NCBI GenBank assembly: GCA_965201115.1
Contig: OZ241745.1
Coordinates: 2,356,001 to 2,420,000, forward strand
DNA from: JANQOH01 sp965201115
GTDB lineage: Bacteria > Pseudomonadota > Alphaproteobacteria > UBA7887
Reading direction: 5' to 3'
DNA length: 64,000 nt
Shown piece after piece: positions 45,988 to 56,364 of the stretch. The position numbers and the translations under genes are program-made. Position 1 is the first letter of the stretch, and each line of letters starts with the position of its first letter. A model generated the notes under the pieces. That model was not told the DNA's origin and did not search any database. It was given only the letters and a program-made list of their open reading frames with translations.

Positions 45988-46779
45988 TCACCGGAACGAG
46001 AACGAGACTTCGCCGAGACTGTCGAAGCGGGCGGAGATCGAATCGCCGGCCTCGGCGAAAACGACCCTGGCGCAGACCGAACCCGTGGTCACGACCTCGC
46101 CCGCCGCGAGGCCGGCGCCGCGCGCCGCGCGCGCGTTCGCCAGCCACACAAGCGACTCGAGCGGGTCGCCGAGCACGTTGGCGCCGCTGCCCTCGGTCGC
46201 CTTTTCGCCGTTTACCCGCAGTTCGGCGCGCAGGCCGGGCAGATCGAGATCGCGCCAGTCATCGACGCCGCCGCCGAGCAGAAACGCGCCGTGCGCGCCG
46301 TTGTCGGCGATGAGCGCGAGGACGCCGGCCTGCAAACCCGCCGCGAAGCGCGAATCGACGATCTCCACCGCCGGGTGAACGGCGGCCACGGCGTCGGCGA
46401 CCGAAGCGCGCGTCCACGGCCCGCCCGGCGCCGGCAGGCCGCGCCCGAGGCGGAACGCGAACTCCACCTCGACGCCGCGGCGGAACAGCGTGTCGGCCGC
46501 GATCGGCGACCGGTTTTCGTATGTCGTGCCGGCGAGCAGGCGGCCGTAGAACGGCTCGGATGCCCCGAGCATGGTCTGGGCGGCGGCGTTGGTTGCGCCG
46601 ACCTTCCAGCCGATGACGTTGCGGCCGCCGCCGAGCGCGTCGATATGCGCGTCCTGTATGGCGTAGGCGGCGGCCGCGTCGGCCGGGCGCAGGTCTTCCG
46701 GCAGAGATTCGAGCGGCTTGCGGTCGCGGCGCGCGGCGGCGAGCAGCGCCGCGGCGCGGGCGGCGGCGTCTTCGGGCAT
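45988..46779 (-). CDS. 2-oxopent-4-enoate hydratase/fumarylacetoacetate hydrolase-family protein (MhpD-like)
   Basis: A 263-residue cytosolic enzyme of the MhpD/DmpE type, which hydrates 2-hydroxypentadienoate or decarboxylates related oxalocrotonate. Visible features: AYAIQDAHIDALGG and VIGWKVGATN near the N terminus, VEVEFAFRLG (Glu metal ligands), VHPAVEIVDSRF, and LADNGAHGAFLLG read here as IADNGAHGAFLLG. ATG 46779 gives the normal length. No other aromatic-degradation genes lie nearby, so its pathway is undetermined. Confidence 0.88.
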   Translation of the reverse strand: MPEDAAARAAALLAAARRDRKPLESLPEDLRPADAAAAYAIQDAHIDALGGGRNVIGWKVGATNAAAQTMLGASEPFYGRLLAGTTYENRSPIAADTLFRRGVEVEFAFRLGRGLPAPGGPWTRASVADAVAAVHPAVEIVDSRFAAGLQAGVLALIADNGAHGAFLLGGGVDDWRDLDLPGLRAELRVNGEKATEGSGANVLGDPLESLVWLANARAARGAGLAAGEVVTTGSVCARVVFAEAGDSISARFDSLGEVSFSFR

Positions 46780-47082
46780 TATGCTGTATCTCCCGGTTTC
46801 GGCGGCGGGGCGCCATTCAACAGCAACGGGCGCCGCGCCGCAAATGCGCTTCCCGGGAGCGCGGGCCGGAAAATTCGCGGTGGCGCCGCGCGGCAAAAAC
46901 GCTTATGTAATCCGGCGCGGGCGGCCTCCGTATCCGCGCCCCCGTTTCGCACGGTCCCGGAGCGCGCCGGAGTCGCCTCGCGTCCATCGCCCCTTGTCAA
47001 GCAACATGGCAACGCGCGCCGCCGCGGCCCGGGCGCCCCGCCGCGCGCCGCGGGCGGCGCGCCGAAACAGTACAACGGCATC
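46780..47082. other. Divergent intergenic region between the hydratase and korA
   Basis: About 300 bp with no gene that I can support. It must hold the promoters of both divergent genes. A TTGTCA hexamer occurs near 46994 but no convincing -10 partner was found. Long runs of CG-rich inverted sequence (CGCGCCGCCGCGGCCC, GGCGGCGCGCCG) lie close to the korA start. Confidence 0.4.
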
Positions 47083-48972
47083 ATGGCACTCAGCCTCGCA
47101 CGCAAGACGGAAACCCCCGCCGCTCCTCCGCCGCACGCGGAAGACGACGCCCTCGAATCCGCGACGATCCGCTTCGCCGGCGATTCCGGCGACGGGATGC
47201 AGCTCACCGGCAGCCAGTTCACCCTCGCCACGGCGATGCAGGGCAACGACCTCGCTACCTTCCCGGATTTCCCGGCGGAAATCCGGGCGCCGGCGGGCAC
47301 GACCTTCGGCGTTTCGGCGTTCCAGATCAATTTCTCGTCGCGGCGCGTCGCGACGGCGGGCGACGCGCCCGACGTGCTGGTGGCGATGAACCCGGCGGCG
47401 CTGAAAACCAACCTGCCCGATCTGCCGCCCGGCGGCGTGTTGATCGTCGATACCGGCGCGTTCACCGCGCGCAACCTGCGCAAGGCGGGGTTCGACGGCG
47501 ACCCGCGCGCTGACGGCGGCCTCGCCGGATACCGCCTCATCGAGGTGGACATGTCGCAGAACACGCTCAACGCGGCGGCGGCGTTCGGCCTGGGGCGAAA
47601 GGAGGGCCTGCGCTGCAAGAACATGTGGGCGCTCGGCCTGGTCATGTGGCTGTTCGACCGCGACCGCGGCCCCACCGTGCGCTGGCTGCGGTCGAAATTC
47701 GCCGGGCGCCCCGGCGTCGCCGACGCCAATATCGCCGCCCTGAACGCCGGCCATGCGTTCGGCGAAACGGCCGAACTGCCGCACGGGCTGGCGCGGCGCG
47801 CCGTGCCGCCGGCCGCCATCGCGCCGGGGGAATACCGCGCCGTCACCGGCGGCGAGGCGCTGGCGTGGGGCCTCGCCCTCGGCGCCGAGCTCGCGGGGCT
47901 GAAACTCGTCTTCGGCTCCTATCCGATCACCCCCGCCTCGACGCTGCTGCATATCCTTGCCGGCCTCGGGAACCGCGGCGTGACGACCTTCCAGGCCGAG
48001 GACGAAATCGCCGCCGCGTGCTCGGCGATCGGCGCGTCGTGGGCCGGCGCGCTCGGAGCCACCTCCAGCTCCGGCCCCGGCATCGCCCTCAAGATGGAGG
48101 CGATCGGGCTGGCGGTCACCGCCGAACTGCCGCTTGTGGTCGTCAATTCCCAGCGCGCCGGCCCGTCCACCGGAATGCCCACCAAGACCGAGCAGTCCGA
48201 CCTGTTGCAAGCGGTGTGGGGGCGCAACGCCGACGCGCCGGTCCCCGTTCTCGCCGCGTATTCGCCCTCCAGCTGCTTCGACCTGGCCATCGAGGCGGCG
48301 CGCATCGCCACGCGCTACATGACGCCGGTCATGCTGCTCACCGACGGCTATCTCGCCAACGCGTCGGAGCCGTGGCGTATCCCCGATGTCGATGCGCTGG
48401 AGCGCTTTCCGGTCGCGTTCCGCACCGACCCGGAGGGCTTCCACCCCTATCTGCGCGACCCGGAGACCGGCGCGCGCCCGTGGGCGATACCCGGCGCGCC
48501 GGGGCTCGAACACCGCATCGGCGGCCTCGAAAAGGATTTCGACACCGGCAACATCTCCTACGACCCCGCCAACCATCGACGCATGACCGATGCGCGCGCC
48601 GCCAAGGTCGCCGGCATCGCCCGCGGCGTCCCCGCGCAGGAGGTCGCTTGCGGCGCGCCGGGGGGCGCGCTCGCCGTCGTCGGCTGGGGCTCCACATGGG
48701 GGCCGATCGGCGAGGCCGTGCGCCGCGCCCGCGCCGCCGGGCGCGACGCCGCCCATATCCATATCTCCTGTCTCAACCCGTTTCCCGCCAATCTCGGCGC
48801 GCTGCTCTCGGCCTATGGGCGCATACTCGTGCCGGAGATGAACAACGGCCAGCTGCTGCGCATGTTGCGCGCGGCCTTCCTGCTGCCGGCCGAAGGGCTG
48901 AACAAGGTCGCCGGCCAGCCCTTCAAGGTGAGCGAAATCGCGGCCGCCATCGACGCCGCGCTGGAGGCTTGA
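47083..48972 (+). CDS. korA: 2-oxoacid:ferredoxin oxidoreductase, fused gamma-alpha subunit
   Basis: Oxidatively decarboxylates a 2-oxoacid, probably 2-oxoglutarate, to acyl-CoA while reducing ferredoxin. The 629-residue product joins the gamma domain (residues about 25-215: IRFAGDSGDGMQLTGSQF, NFSSRRVATAGDAPDVLVAM) to the alpha domain (from about 225: GSYPITPASTLLHIL, FQAEDEIAAACSAIGASWAG, TSSSGPGIALKMEAIGLAV). ATG 47083 is used as the first start with family sequence. KorB follows 1 bp later. No separate ferredoxin or delta subunit gene is seen. Confidence 0.93.
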   Translation: MALSLARKTETPAAPPPHAEDDALESATIRFAGDSGDGMQLTGSQFTLATAMQGNDLATFPDFPAEIRAPAGTTFGVSAFQINFSSRRVATAGDAPDVLVAMNPAALKTNLPDLPPGGVLIVDTGAFTARNLRKAGFDGDPRADGGLAGYRLIEVDMSQNTLNAAAAFGLGRKEGLRCKNMWALGLVMWLFDRDRGPTVRWLRSKFAGRPGVADANIAALNAGHAFGETAELPHGLARRAVPPAAIAPGEYRAVTGGEALAWGLALGAELAGLKLVFGSYPITPASTLLHILAGLGNRGVTTFQAEDEIAAACSAIGASWAGALGATSSSGPGIALKMEAIGLAVTAELPLVVVNSQRAGPSTGMPTKTEQSDLLQAVWGRNADAPVPVLAAYSPSSCFDLAIEAARIATRYMTPVMLLTDGYLANASEPWRIPDVDALERFPVAFRTDPEGFHPYLRDPETGARPWAIPGAPGLEHRIGGLEKDFDTGNISYDPANHRRMTDARAAKVAGIARGVPAQEVACGAPGGALAVVGWGSTWGPIGEAVRRARAAGRDAAHIHISCLNPFPANLGALLSAYGRILVPEMNNGQLLRMLRAAFLLPAEGLNKVAGQPFKVSEIAAAIDAALEA

Positions 48973-48973
48973 C

Positions 48974-50017
48974 ATGACCGCCGCAACGACGCGCGAGAAA
49001 CTCCGCCCCGCCGATTACGCTTCCGATCAGGAGGTGCGCTGGTGCCCCGGCTGCGGCGACTACGCCATCCTCAAATGCGTGCGGAAGACGCTGGCCGACA
49101 TCGGCGCGCGGCGCGAAAACACCGTGTTCGTCTCGGGCATCGGCTGTTCGTCGCGGCTGCCCTATTACATGTCCACCTATGGTTTCCACACCATCCACGG
49201 GCGCGCGCCGGCGTTCGCCACCGGCGTCAAGCTCGCCAACCCGGCGCTCGACGTGTGGCTCGTCACCGGCGACGGCGACGGGCTGAGCATCGGCGGCAAC
49301 CATCTGCTGCATGCGCTGCGGCGCAATGTCGATATGCAGATATTGCTGTTCAACAACGAGATCTACGGGCTGACGAAAGGGCAGTTCTCGCCCACTTCGC
49401 GGCTGGGCACGCGCTCGCCTTCTACGCCCGGCGGCTCGATCGACGCGCCGCTTTCGCCGTGCGCCTTCGCCCTGGGCGCCGGGGCCCGTTTCGTCGCCCG
49501 CGGCGTGGATACGGCGATCGGGCCGCTGGCGGGCGTGCTGGCCGCGGCGCACGCCAACAGGGGCGCGTCTTTCGTCGAAATTTACCAGAACTGCATCGTC
49601 TATAACGACGACGTGTTCGCCGATTTCACCGCCCGCCCGGTCGCGGACGAACGCCAGCTGCACGTGGAGCACGGCAAGCCGTTGCTCTTCGGCAAGGCGC
49701 GCGACAAGGGGCTGGCGCTCGATATCGATGCGATGGCGCTCGAGGTCGTCGAATTGGGCGAGGGCGGCGCCGGCGCCGAAGACGCCGGCGTGCTGGTTCA
49801 CAATTGCGCCAACCGCGCGCTCGCGACGCTGCTCGCGACGATGGACGGGCCCGAGTTCCCCGTGGCGCTGGGCGTGCTCTACGCCGCCCCGGCCCCGACT
49901 TACGAGGCCGCCGTGGCCGGGCGCGCCGCCGCCGCCGCGTCCGACGAAGCCGGCTGGAACGAGATACTCCGCCGCGGCCACACCTGGCGCATAGAAGACG
50001 CCCCCGCCGCCCGCTGA
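48974..50017 (+). CDS. korB: 2-oxoacid:ferredoxin oxidoreductase, beta (TPP-binding) subunit
   Basis: A 347-residue subunit carrying thiamine diphosphate and a [4Fe-4S] cluster. The N-terminal CPGCGDYAIL and the later SGIGCSSRLPYY supply cluster cysteines. The TPP motif is VTGDGDGLSIGGNHLLHALR followed by NNEIYGLTKGQFSPTS. The final 60 residues, including GEGGAGAEDAGVLVHNC, are typical of the aerobic KorB type. Start 1 bp after korA. It converges on the ABC transporter genes with a hairpin between. Confidence 0.94.
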   Translation: MTAATTREKLRPADYASDQEVRWCPGCGDYAILKCVRKTLADIGARRENTVFVSGIGCSSRLPYYMSTYGFHTIHGRAPAFATGVKLANPALDVWLVTGDGDGLSIGGNHLLHALRRNVDMQILLFNNEIYGLTKGQFSPTSRLGTRSPSTPGGSIDAPLSPCAFALGAGARFVARGVDTAIGPLAGVLAAAHANRGASFVEIYQNCIVYNDDVFADFTARPVADERQLHVEHGKPLLFGKARDKGLALDIDAMALEVVELGEGGAGAEDAGVLVHNCANRALATLLATMDGPEFPVALGVLYAAPAPTYEAAVAGRAAAAASDEAGWNEILRRGHTWRIEDAPAAR

Positions 50018-50027
50018 CCGCCGCCCC

Positions 50028-50053
50028 CCGCCCGGACCCGCCGGCGCGGGCGG
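50028..50053. terminator. Candidate hairpin between convergent korB and the ABC permease gene
   Basis: Arms CCGCCCG (50028-50034) and CGGGCGG (50047-50053) pair perfectly around a 12-nt loop. It sits in the 48-bp gap between the two converging stop codons. There is no clear U tract on either strand, so the terminator call is tentative. Confidence 0.4.
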
Positions 50054-50065
50054 CAACTCTTGGCG

Positions 50066-51037
50066 TTACCGCTCCTTGACATAGGGGATGCCGCTGGCTT
50101 TCGGCGCGACGGCCTTGCCGACGAAGCCGGCGAGAAGCAGTACCGTCAGCAGATAGGGCAGGGCCTGGACGGCCTGCGCGGGGATAACGCCGACCCCCGG
50201 TATGTCGGCGCCTTGGAGCCGCGCCTGCGCGGCGTCGGCGAACGCGAACAGGAGGCAGGCCAGCAGCGTCGGAACGGGGCGCCATTTGCCGAAGATCAGC
50301 GCGGCGAGCGCCAGGTAGCCCATGCCCGCGGTCATGTCGCGCACGAACAGCGCGTTTTGCGCGATCGACAGCGACGCGCCCGCCGCGCCGCACAACACGC
50401 CGCATACCGCCATCGCCCGATAGCGCATGCCGGCGACCGAAACGCCCGCGGCGTCCGCCGCCTCGGGCGCCTCGCCCACCGCGCGCAGGCGCAGCCCGAA
50501 GCGCGTGCGGAACAGGACCCACCACGCAACCGGAACCGCCGCCAGCGCCGCATAGACGACGATATTGTGCCCGCTCGCGATTTCCGCATAGAGCGCGCCG
50601 AGAACGGGGACATCGCCCAGGCGGTCGGCAAACGGAAAATGTATCGGCCGGAAACGCGCGCCGTCGGCCAGCAGGGGCGTTTGGCCGCCTTGCCCGAACC
50701 ATGCGAGCGCCAGCGCGGGCGCCAGTCCGGATACGAGAATGTTCAGCGCCATGCCCGAAACCACCTGATCGCCGCGATGCGTCACGCAGGCGAAGGCGTG
50801 GACCATCGCCAGCGCCGTCGAGGCCGCTATCGCCGCGAGAAGGCCGACCCACGGCGATCCGGTCGCGTAAGCCGCCGCGGCCGCGGCGAACGCCGCGCCG
50901 AGCATCTTGCCCTCGAGCCCGATGTCGATTGTCCCCGAGCGCTCGGCGAACATGCCCGCGAAGGCCGCGAGTATCAGCGGCGTCGAGACGCGCAGCGTCG
51001 CGTCGAGGAGCAGAACGCCGCCGAACGCTATCTCCAC
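50066..51037 (-). CDS. BMP-type (nucleoside/simple sugar) ABC transporter permease 2
   Basis: A 323-residue inner-membrane permease of the NupQ/YufQ type, about nine helices. Motifs: TPLILAAFAGMFAERSGTID (20 residues), IDIGLEGKMLGAAFA, RTRFGLRLRAVGEAPEAADA, VSVAGMRYRAMAVCGVLCGA. It overlaps permease 1 by 10 bp, with the start at GTG 51037. It is the last gene of the BMP-ATPase-permease-permease operon on the minus strand. Confidence 0.92.
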   Translation of the reverse strand: MEIAFGGVLLLDATLRVSTPLILAAFAGMFAERSGTIDIGLEGKMLGAAFAAAAAAYATGSPWVGLLAAIAASTALAMVHAFACVTHRGDQVVSGMALNILVSGLAPALALAWFGQGGQTPLLADGARFRPIHFPFADRLGDVPVLGALYAEIASGHNIVVYAALAAVPVAWWVLFRTRFGLRLRAVGEAPEAADAAGVSVAGMRYRAMAVCGVLCGAAGASLSIAQNALFVRDMTAGMGYLALAALIFGKWRPVPTLLACLLFAFADAAQARLQGADIPGVGVIPAQAVQALPYLLTVLLLAGFVGKAVAPKASGIPYVKER

Positions 51038-52164
51038 GCGCCCCGCTCCCCGTCTTCTCCGCCGCCCGCGCGGCGCGCGAACAGCGCCTCCAGGCGCGGC
51101 CGGAACATGTGCTCGAGCGCGCCGGAAAACAGAATGACGAGCCCCTGCAGGACCACCACCATGTCGCGCCCCACGCCCGGCATGTCGAACGCCAGCTCCG
51201 TGCCGCCCTGATAGAGCGCGCCGAAAAGCAGCGCCGCAAACAATATGCCGATCGGATGGTTGCGCCCCATCAGCGCCACCGCGATGCCCACGAAACCGTA
51301 ACCCGCCGTGAACCCCAGCAGCAGGCGATGGTGGACGCCGAGTATCTCGTTCACGCCCACCAGCCCGGCGAGCGCGCCCGAGATCGCCATCGCCGCCACG
51401 ATGGCGCGCCCCGGCGAAATGCCGGCATAGACCGCGGCGGCCTCGCCGCGGCCCACCGCGCGGATCTCGTATCCCTGCCGCGTGCGCCAGATCAGCGCCC
51501 AAAAGGCCGCGAGGCAGACCGGCGCCAGCAAAACGCTCATGTTCAGCGACGAACGCCCGATCTCGACGCCGACCGCGGCCAGCGCGTCGTGCATGAACGG
51601 CATCCATGCGCCGCGCGCGAACGTCCGGCTTTCCGCCGCCTGCTGCCCCGGCGCGATGAGAATATCGACCATGAGCCACGTCATCAGCGCCGCGGCGAGA
51701 AAGTTGAACATGATCGTGACGATCACGATGTGGCTGCCGCGCCGCGCGCGGAGCCAGCCGGGCACGAACGCCCAGGCGGCGCCGAACAGCATCGCCGCGC
51801 CGATGGCGAGGGCGATCGCGGCCGGCGCCGGCCAGTGGCCGAACGCCAGCGCCGCCAGCCCCGCGCCCAGCCCGCCGAGATACGCCTGGCCCTCGCCGCC
51901 GATGTTGAACTGCCCGCAATGGAACGCGACCGCCACGGCCAGCCCGGTAAAGACGAAGTTCGTCGCGTAATAGAGCGTGTAGCAGATCGCCTCGGGGTAG
52001 CCCGCGGCGCCGCGCGCCAGCAGGACGAGCGCGGCGAGCGGGTCCTCGCCGATCGCCGCCACCACGGCGCCGGCTATCGCCAGCGCAAACGCCACGTTAA
52101 CGAGCGGAACCAGCCCCCATCCGACCCAGGCGGGCGCCCGCGCCGGCGCGCCGTCGGCGCTCAC
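51028..52164 (-). CDS. BMP-type ABC transporter permease 1
   Basis: A 378-residue permease of the NupP/YufP type. The family motif FNIGGEGQAYLGGLGAGLAA follows the second helix, and later segments include IVIVTIMFNFLAAALMTWLM, QGYEIRAVGRGEAAAVYAGI and GYGFVGIAVALMGRNHPIGI. About ten helices. ATG 52164 overlaps the ATPase stop (ATGA) and the gene overlaps permease 2. Confidence 0.93.
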   Translation of the reverse strand: MSADGAPARAPAWVGWGLVPLVNVAFALAIAGAVVAAIGEDPLAALVLLARGAAGYPEAICYTLYYATNFVFTGLAVAVAFHCGQFNIGGEGQAYLGGLGAGLAALAFGHWPAPAAIALAIGAAMLFGAAWAFVPGWLRARRGSHIVIVTIMFNFLAAALMTWLMVDILIAPGQQAAESRTFARGAWMPFMHDALAAVGVEIGRSSLNMSVLLAPVCLAAFWALIWRTRQGYEIRAVGRGEAAAVYAGISPGRAIVAAMAISGALAGLVGVNEILGVHHRLLLGFTAGYGFVGIAVALMGRNHPIGILFAALLFGALYQGGTELAFDMPGVGRDMVVVLQGLVILFSGALEHMFRPRLEALFARRAGGGEDGERGAWR

Positions 52165-53696
52165 GCGCGCGTCCCGCCGCCCGCCGCGCCCGCCATCGCC
52201 GCGCCGAGCGCGCGCAAATCCGCCTCCGCGCGCGCCGCCTCATAGACGATGGCGCCGTTGTACATCGCCAGGACGCGGTCCGACAGCGCCAGTATCTCCT
52301 CCAGCTCGACGGAAACGAGGAGTATCGCCCCGCCGCGGCCGCGCATGTCCGCCAGCTGCCGATGGATAAACGCCGCGGCGCCGACATCCATCCCGCGCGT
52401 GGGCTGGCCGGCGAGAAGCACGTCGGGCGCGCGCCCGAGTTCGCGCCCGACAACGAGCTTCTGGCGGTTGCCGCCCGAGAAGTGCGCCATGCGCAGGCGC
52501 GGCAGGGCGGGCCGGACGTCGAAGCGCGCCATCGCGCGCCGCGCCGCGTCCAGCGCGGCGCGGCGGCTCAGCCACGGTCCGCGCCCGTAGCGCGGGTCGC
52601 GGTGATAGCCCAGTATCGTGTTTTCCGAAGCGTCGAAATCGCCGATCGAGCCGGCGCGCAAACTGTCTTCGGGCAGATGCGCAAGCCCCGCCTCGCGGCG
52701 CGCCCGCGCCGATGCGGCGCGCCCGTCGAGCGGCAGCGCCGCGCCCTTGAGGCGAACCTCCCCGCCCTGCGCGGGCAGGCTGCCGGCGATGGCCTCAAGC
52801 AGTTCCGACTGGCCGTTGCCCGCCACGCCCGCGATGCCGACGATCTCCCCCGCGCGCACGGCCAGGCTCGCGCCGCGCACCCGGGGCGCGCCGCTCCGGT
52901 CGCGCGCCTCGAGGCGCGAAACCTCCAGCACGGCGGCGCCCGCCGCCGCCGCGGCGCGCGCCGCGGGCGCCGGCGCGGCGCGCCCGATGGTCAATTCCGC
53001 CAGGCGCCCGCGGTCGGTTTCGGCGGTGTTCAGCGTCGCGACCGAGCGCCCGCCGCGCATGACCGTCACCCGGTCGGTAAGCGCCAGGATTTCGCGCAAT
53101 TTGTGCGTGATGAGGACGATGGCGCGCCCCTCGCGGCGCAACGCGCGCAGGATGCCGAACAGTTCCTCCGCCTCGCCCGGCGTAAGCACCGCCGTCGGCT
53201 CGTCGAGAATGAGTATCCGCGCGCCGCGGTAGAGCGCTTTCGCTATCTCGACCCGCTGGCGCGGCCCCACCGAAAGATCGCCGGCGATGGCGTCCGGATC
53301 GATCGCCAGGCCGCGGTCGCGCGCGAGCCGCTCGAGCGCGCGCCGCGCCCGCGCCAGCCCCCGCCGCAGCGCGAAGCCGCCCTCCGACCCCAGCACGACG
53401 TTTTCCAGCACGGTAAACGCATCCGCCAGCGTGAAATGCTGATGCACCATGCCGACGCCGAGCGCGATGGCGTCTTGCGGGCCGCGCATCGCCGCGCGCC
53501 GGCCGTCGATGCGGATCTCCCCGCTGTCGGGCCGGTAATAACCGTAGAGGATATTCATCAGGGTCGTCTTGCCGGCGCCGTTCTCGCCGACGATGCCGTG
53601 GATCGACCCATGCGCGATTGTCAGCGACACCGCGCGGTTGGCGCGCACGGCGCCGAACCGCTTGCTTATGCCGGCAAGCTCGACCGCGGCGGCCAT
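52161..53696 (-). CDS. BMP-type ABC transporter ATPase with two nucleotide-binding domains
   Basis: A 511-residue double ATPase (NupO/RbsA-like). Domain 1 has a standard Walker A (VGENGAGKTTLM), signature DLSVGPRQRVEIAKAL and Walker B ILILDEPTAVLTP. Domain 2 has a degenerate P-loop, GIAGVAGNGQSELL, a signature HFSGGNRQKLVVGREL and a Walker B with Gln in place of Glu region (LLAGQPTRGMDVGA). That asymmetry is normal for the family. Start at 53696, 29 bp downstream of the binding-protein gene. Confidence 0.94.
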   Translation of the reverse strand: MAAAVELAGISKRFGAVRANRAVSLTIAHGSIHGIVGENGAGKTTLMNILYGYYRPDSGEIRIDGRRAAMRGPQDAIALGVGMVHQHFTLADAFTVLENVVLGSEGGFALRRGLARARRALERLARDRGLAIDPDAIAGDLSVGPRQRVEIAKALYRGARILILDEPTAVLTPGEAEELFGILRALRREGRAIVLITHKLREILALTDRVTVMRGGRSVATLNTAETDRGRLAELTIGRAAPAPAARAAAAAGAAVLEVSRLEARDRSGAPRVRGASLAVRAGEIVGIAGVAGNGQSELLEAIAGSLPAQGGEVRLKGAALPLDGRAASARARREAGLAHLPEDSLRAGSIGDFDASENTILGYHRDPRYGRGPWLSRRAALDAARRAMARFDVRPALPRLRMAHFSGGNRQKLVVGRELGRAPDVLLAGQPTRGMDVGAAAFIHRQLADMRGRGGAILLVSVELEEILALSDRVLAMYNGAIVYEAARAEADLRALGAAMAGAAGGGTRA

Positions 53697-53725
53697 GCGC
53701 GGGCGGGCGCGCCGCGGCGCCGGCC

Positions 53726-54721
<996 letters not shown>

Positions 54722-54895
54722 GGTTCCGTACCTCCTTGTGCGGTTGCGCGCCGTCCGTTTTCGGACCGCCTGCCGTCGCTCTCCCTTATTCGGCCCGATC
54801 GGGCGCGGAGTCAAACGCCCGCCGCCGGCGCGGGGTTGCGGCGCGCGGCGGGCGGGCGCAGAATGCGGCTTCCACGTTAACCGGAACCGCCCGCC

Positions 54896-55993
54896 ATGAC
54901 CGTCCGCGCCCTGTCCTGCGACCGCTACCGCATCCCGCTGCCCGAAACGCTCTCGGACTCGACCCACGGCGAGATGACGGCGTTCGACCTCATCGCCGTG
55001 CGCATTGCCGATGGCGACGGTTGCGAGGGGGTGGGCTACACCTATTCCGTGGGCGGCGCGGGCGCGGGCGCCATCCGCGCGCACATCGCCGAAGACTTCT
55101 TGCCGCTGCTCGAAGGCGCCGACGAAACCCGCGTCGAGGCGCTGTGGCGGAGCATGTGGCAAGCAGTGCATTTCGCCGGGCGCGGCGGCGCGGCCTCGTT
55201 CGCGATGGCGGCGGTGGATATCGCGCTGTGGGACCTCAAGGCGCGGCGGGCGAACATGCCGCTCTGGCGGCTGCTGGGCGGCTGCGACCCGCGCGTGCGC
55301 GCCTACGCCGGCGGCATCGACCTGCAGTTCCCGCTCGAACGGCTGCTGGAGCGAACGCGCGAAAACCTCGCCAGGGGCTTCCGCGCCATCAAGATGAAAG
55401 TGGGGCGCGACCGGCTGGCGGAGGATGTCGAGCGCGTCGGCGCCATGCGGGACCTGCTCGGCGGCGGCTTCCCGCTCATGGCCGACGCCAACATGCGCTG
55501 GAGCGCCGACGAGGCGCTCCGGGCCGCGCTCGCGCTGGCCGACGCGCGCCTCGTATGGCTCGAGGAACCGATGGCGCCGGAAGACATCGCCGGTCACGCG
55601 CGCCTGCGCCGCATGGCGCCCGTTCCCATCGCCGCCGGAGAAAACCTGCACACGCTCGCGGAGTTCCGCGCCTACATGGAAGCGCAGGCGGTCTCGTTCC
55701 CCGAACCCGACGTCGCGACATGCGGCGGGGTCACGCCGTGGATGAAGATCGCGAAACTCGCCGAGGCTTTCGACCTGCCGGTGACGTCGCACGGCGTCCA
55801 CGACCTGCATGTCCACCTTCTCGCCGCGGTCCCCAACGCCTCGTATCTCGAGGTCCACGGTTTCGGCCTGGAGAATTTCATGGCCGAGCCGCTGACGGTG
55901 AGCGAGGGCTACGCGACCGCGCCCGATCGCCCCGGCCACGGCGTCTCCTCGACTGGAAGGGCCTCGAGGCGCTGCGCGCCTGACGCGCCATGA
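54896..55993 (+). CDS. Mandelate racemase/muconate lactonizing enzyme-family protein with a frameshifted C terminus
   Basis: Enolase-superfamily enzyme acting on a carboxylate through a Mg-stabilised enolate. Catalytic and metal residues are visible: KMKVG (Lys acid/base region), DANMRW, EEPMAPED, GENLHTLAEF and TSHGVHDLHVH (His). The chain runs to APDRPGHGV near residue 350, then reads SSTGRASRRC instead of the family ending LDWKGLEALRA. That ending is encoded in the next frame, so one base was probably lost in a C run near 55946. The active site is untouched, so the protein may still work. Confidence 0.88.
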   Translation: MTVRALSCDRYRIPLPETLSDSTHGEMTAFDLIAVRIADGDGCEGVGYTYSVGGAGAGAIRAHIAEDFLPLLEGADETRVEALWRSMWQAVHFAGRGGAASFAMAAVDIALWDLKARRANMPLWRLLGGCDPRVRAYAGGIDLQFPLERLLERTRENLARGFRAIKMKVGRDRLAEDVERVGAMRDLLGGGFPLMADANMRWSADEALRAALALADARLVWLEEPMAPEDIAGHARLRRMAPVPIAAGENLHTLAEFRAYMEAQAVSFPEPDVATCGGVTPWMKIAKLAEAFDLPVTSHGVHDLHVHLLAAVPNASYLEVHGFGLENFMAEPLTVSEGYATAPDRPGHGVSSTGRASRRCAPDAP

Positions 55994-56179
55994 AGAAACC
56001 CCGCCGCCATGCCCGGCCCAACCCCGTAGCCCGCGCGCTGCGCGCCCCGGGCAGCGCGTTCCGTAAGCGCGCCGAGCATTTGCGTAAAAAATACCGTCGG
56101 CGATCGAAACATCCCGCAAATGCCGCGGGGCAGGAGGAGGGAGAGCCGTCCCGGCGACGGCCGGCGCGCGTCGCAAACC

Positions 56180-56226
56180 CCGTCGAAGGCGGGGCCCGGG
56201 ACCGCGGGCATCCTGCCCGCACGTCG
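56180..56226 (-). repeat. Dispersed GC-rich palindromic repeat, copy 4 (inverted)
   Basis: Reverse-orientation copy carrying GGCGGGGCCCGGGACCGCGG, followed by CCTGCCCGCACGT. The bases after it (CAACCCGCGCGAACGCTGCC) resemble those after copy 1 and also a degenerate copy near 62419-62490, so the full unit is longer than the hairpin core. Confidence 0.8.
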
Positions 56227-56287
56227 TCAACCCGCGCGAACGCTGCCGGTTGAGGCGCGTACACCGGCGGCATATAGATGAGTGGCG

Positions 56288-56314
56288 ACGTGCGGGCGAG
56301 ACGCCCGCGATACC
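56288..56314 (+). repeat. Partial copy of the dispersed repeat, copy 5
   Basis: Only the first hairpin (ACGTGCGGGCGAGACGCCCG) is preserved. It sits between copies 4 and 6. Confidence 0.55.
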
Positions 56315-56364
56315 AAAGAGTGGGGGGGGCCCGCGCCTTCCCGGCGGCGCCGCGCCTTGCGGAA

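Noticed and set aside
55990..56253. Basic 87-residue frame starting KKPRRHARPNPVARAL
   Set aside because: The second half translates the dispersed repeat, and no family is recognisable. It looks like chance coding in repeat DNA.
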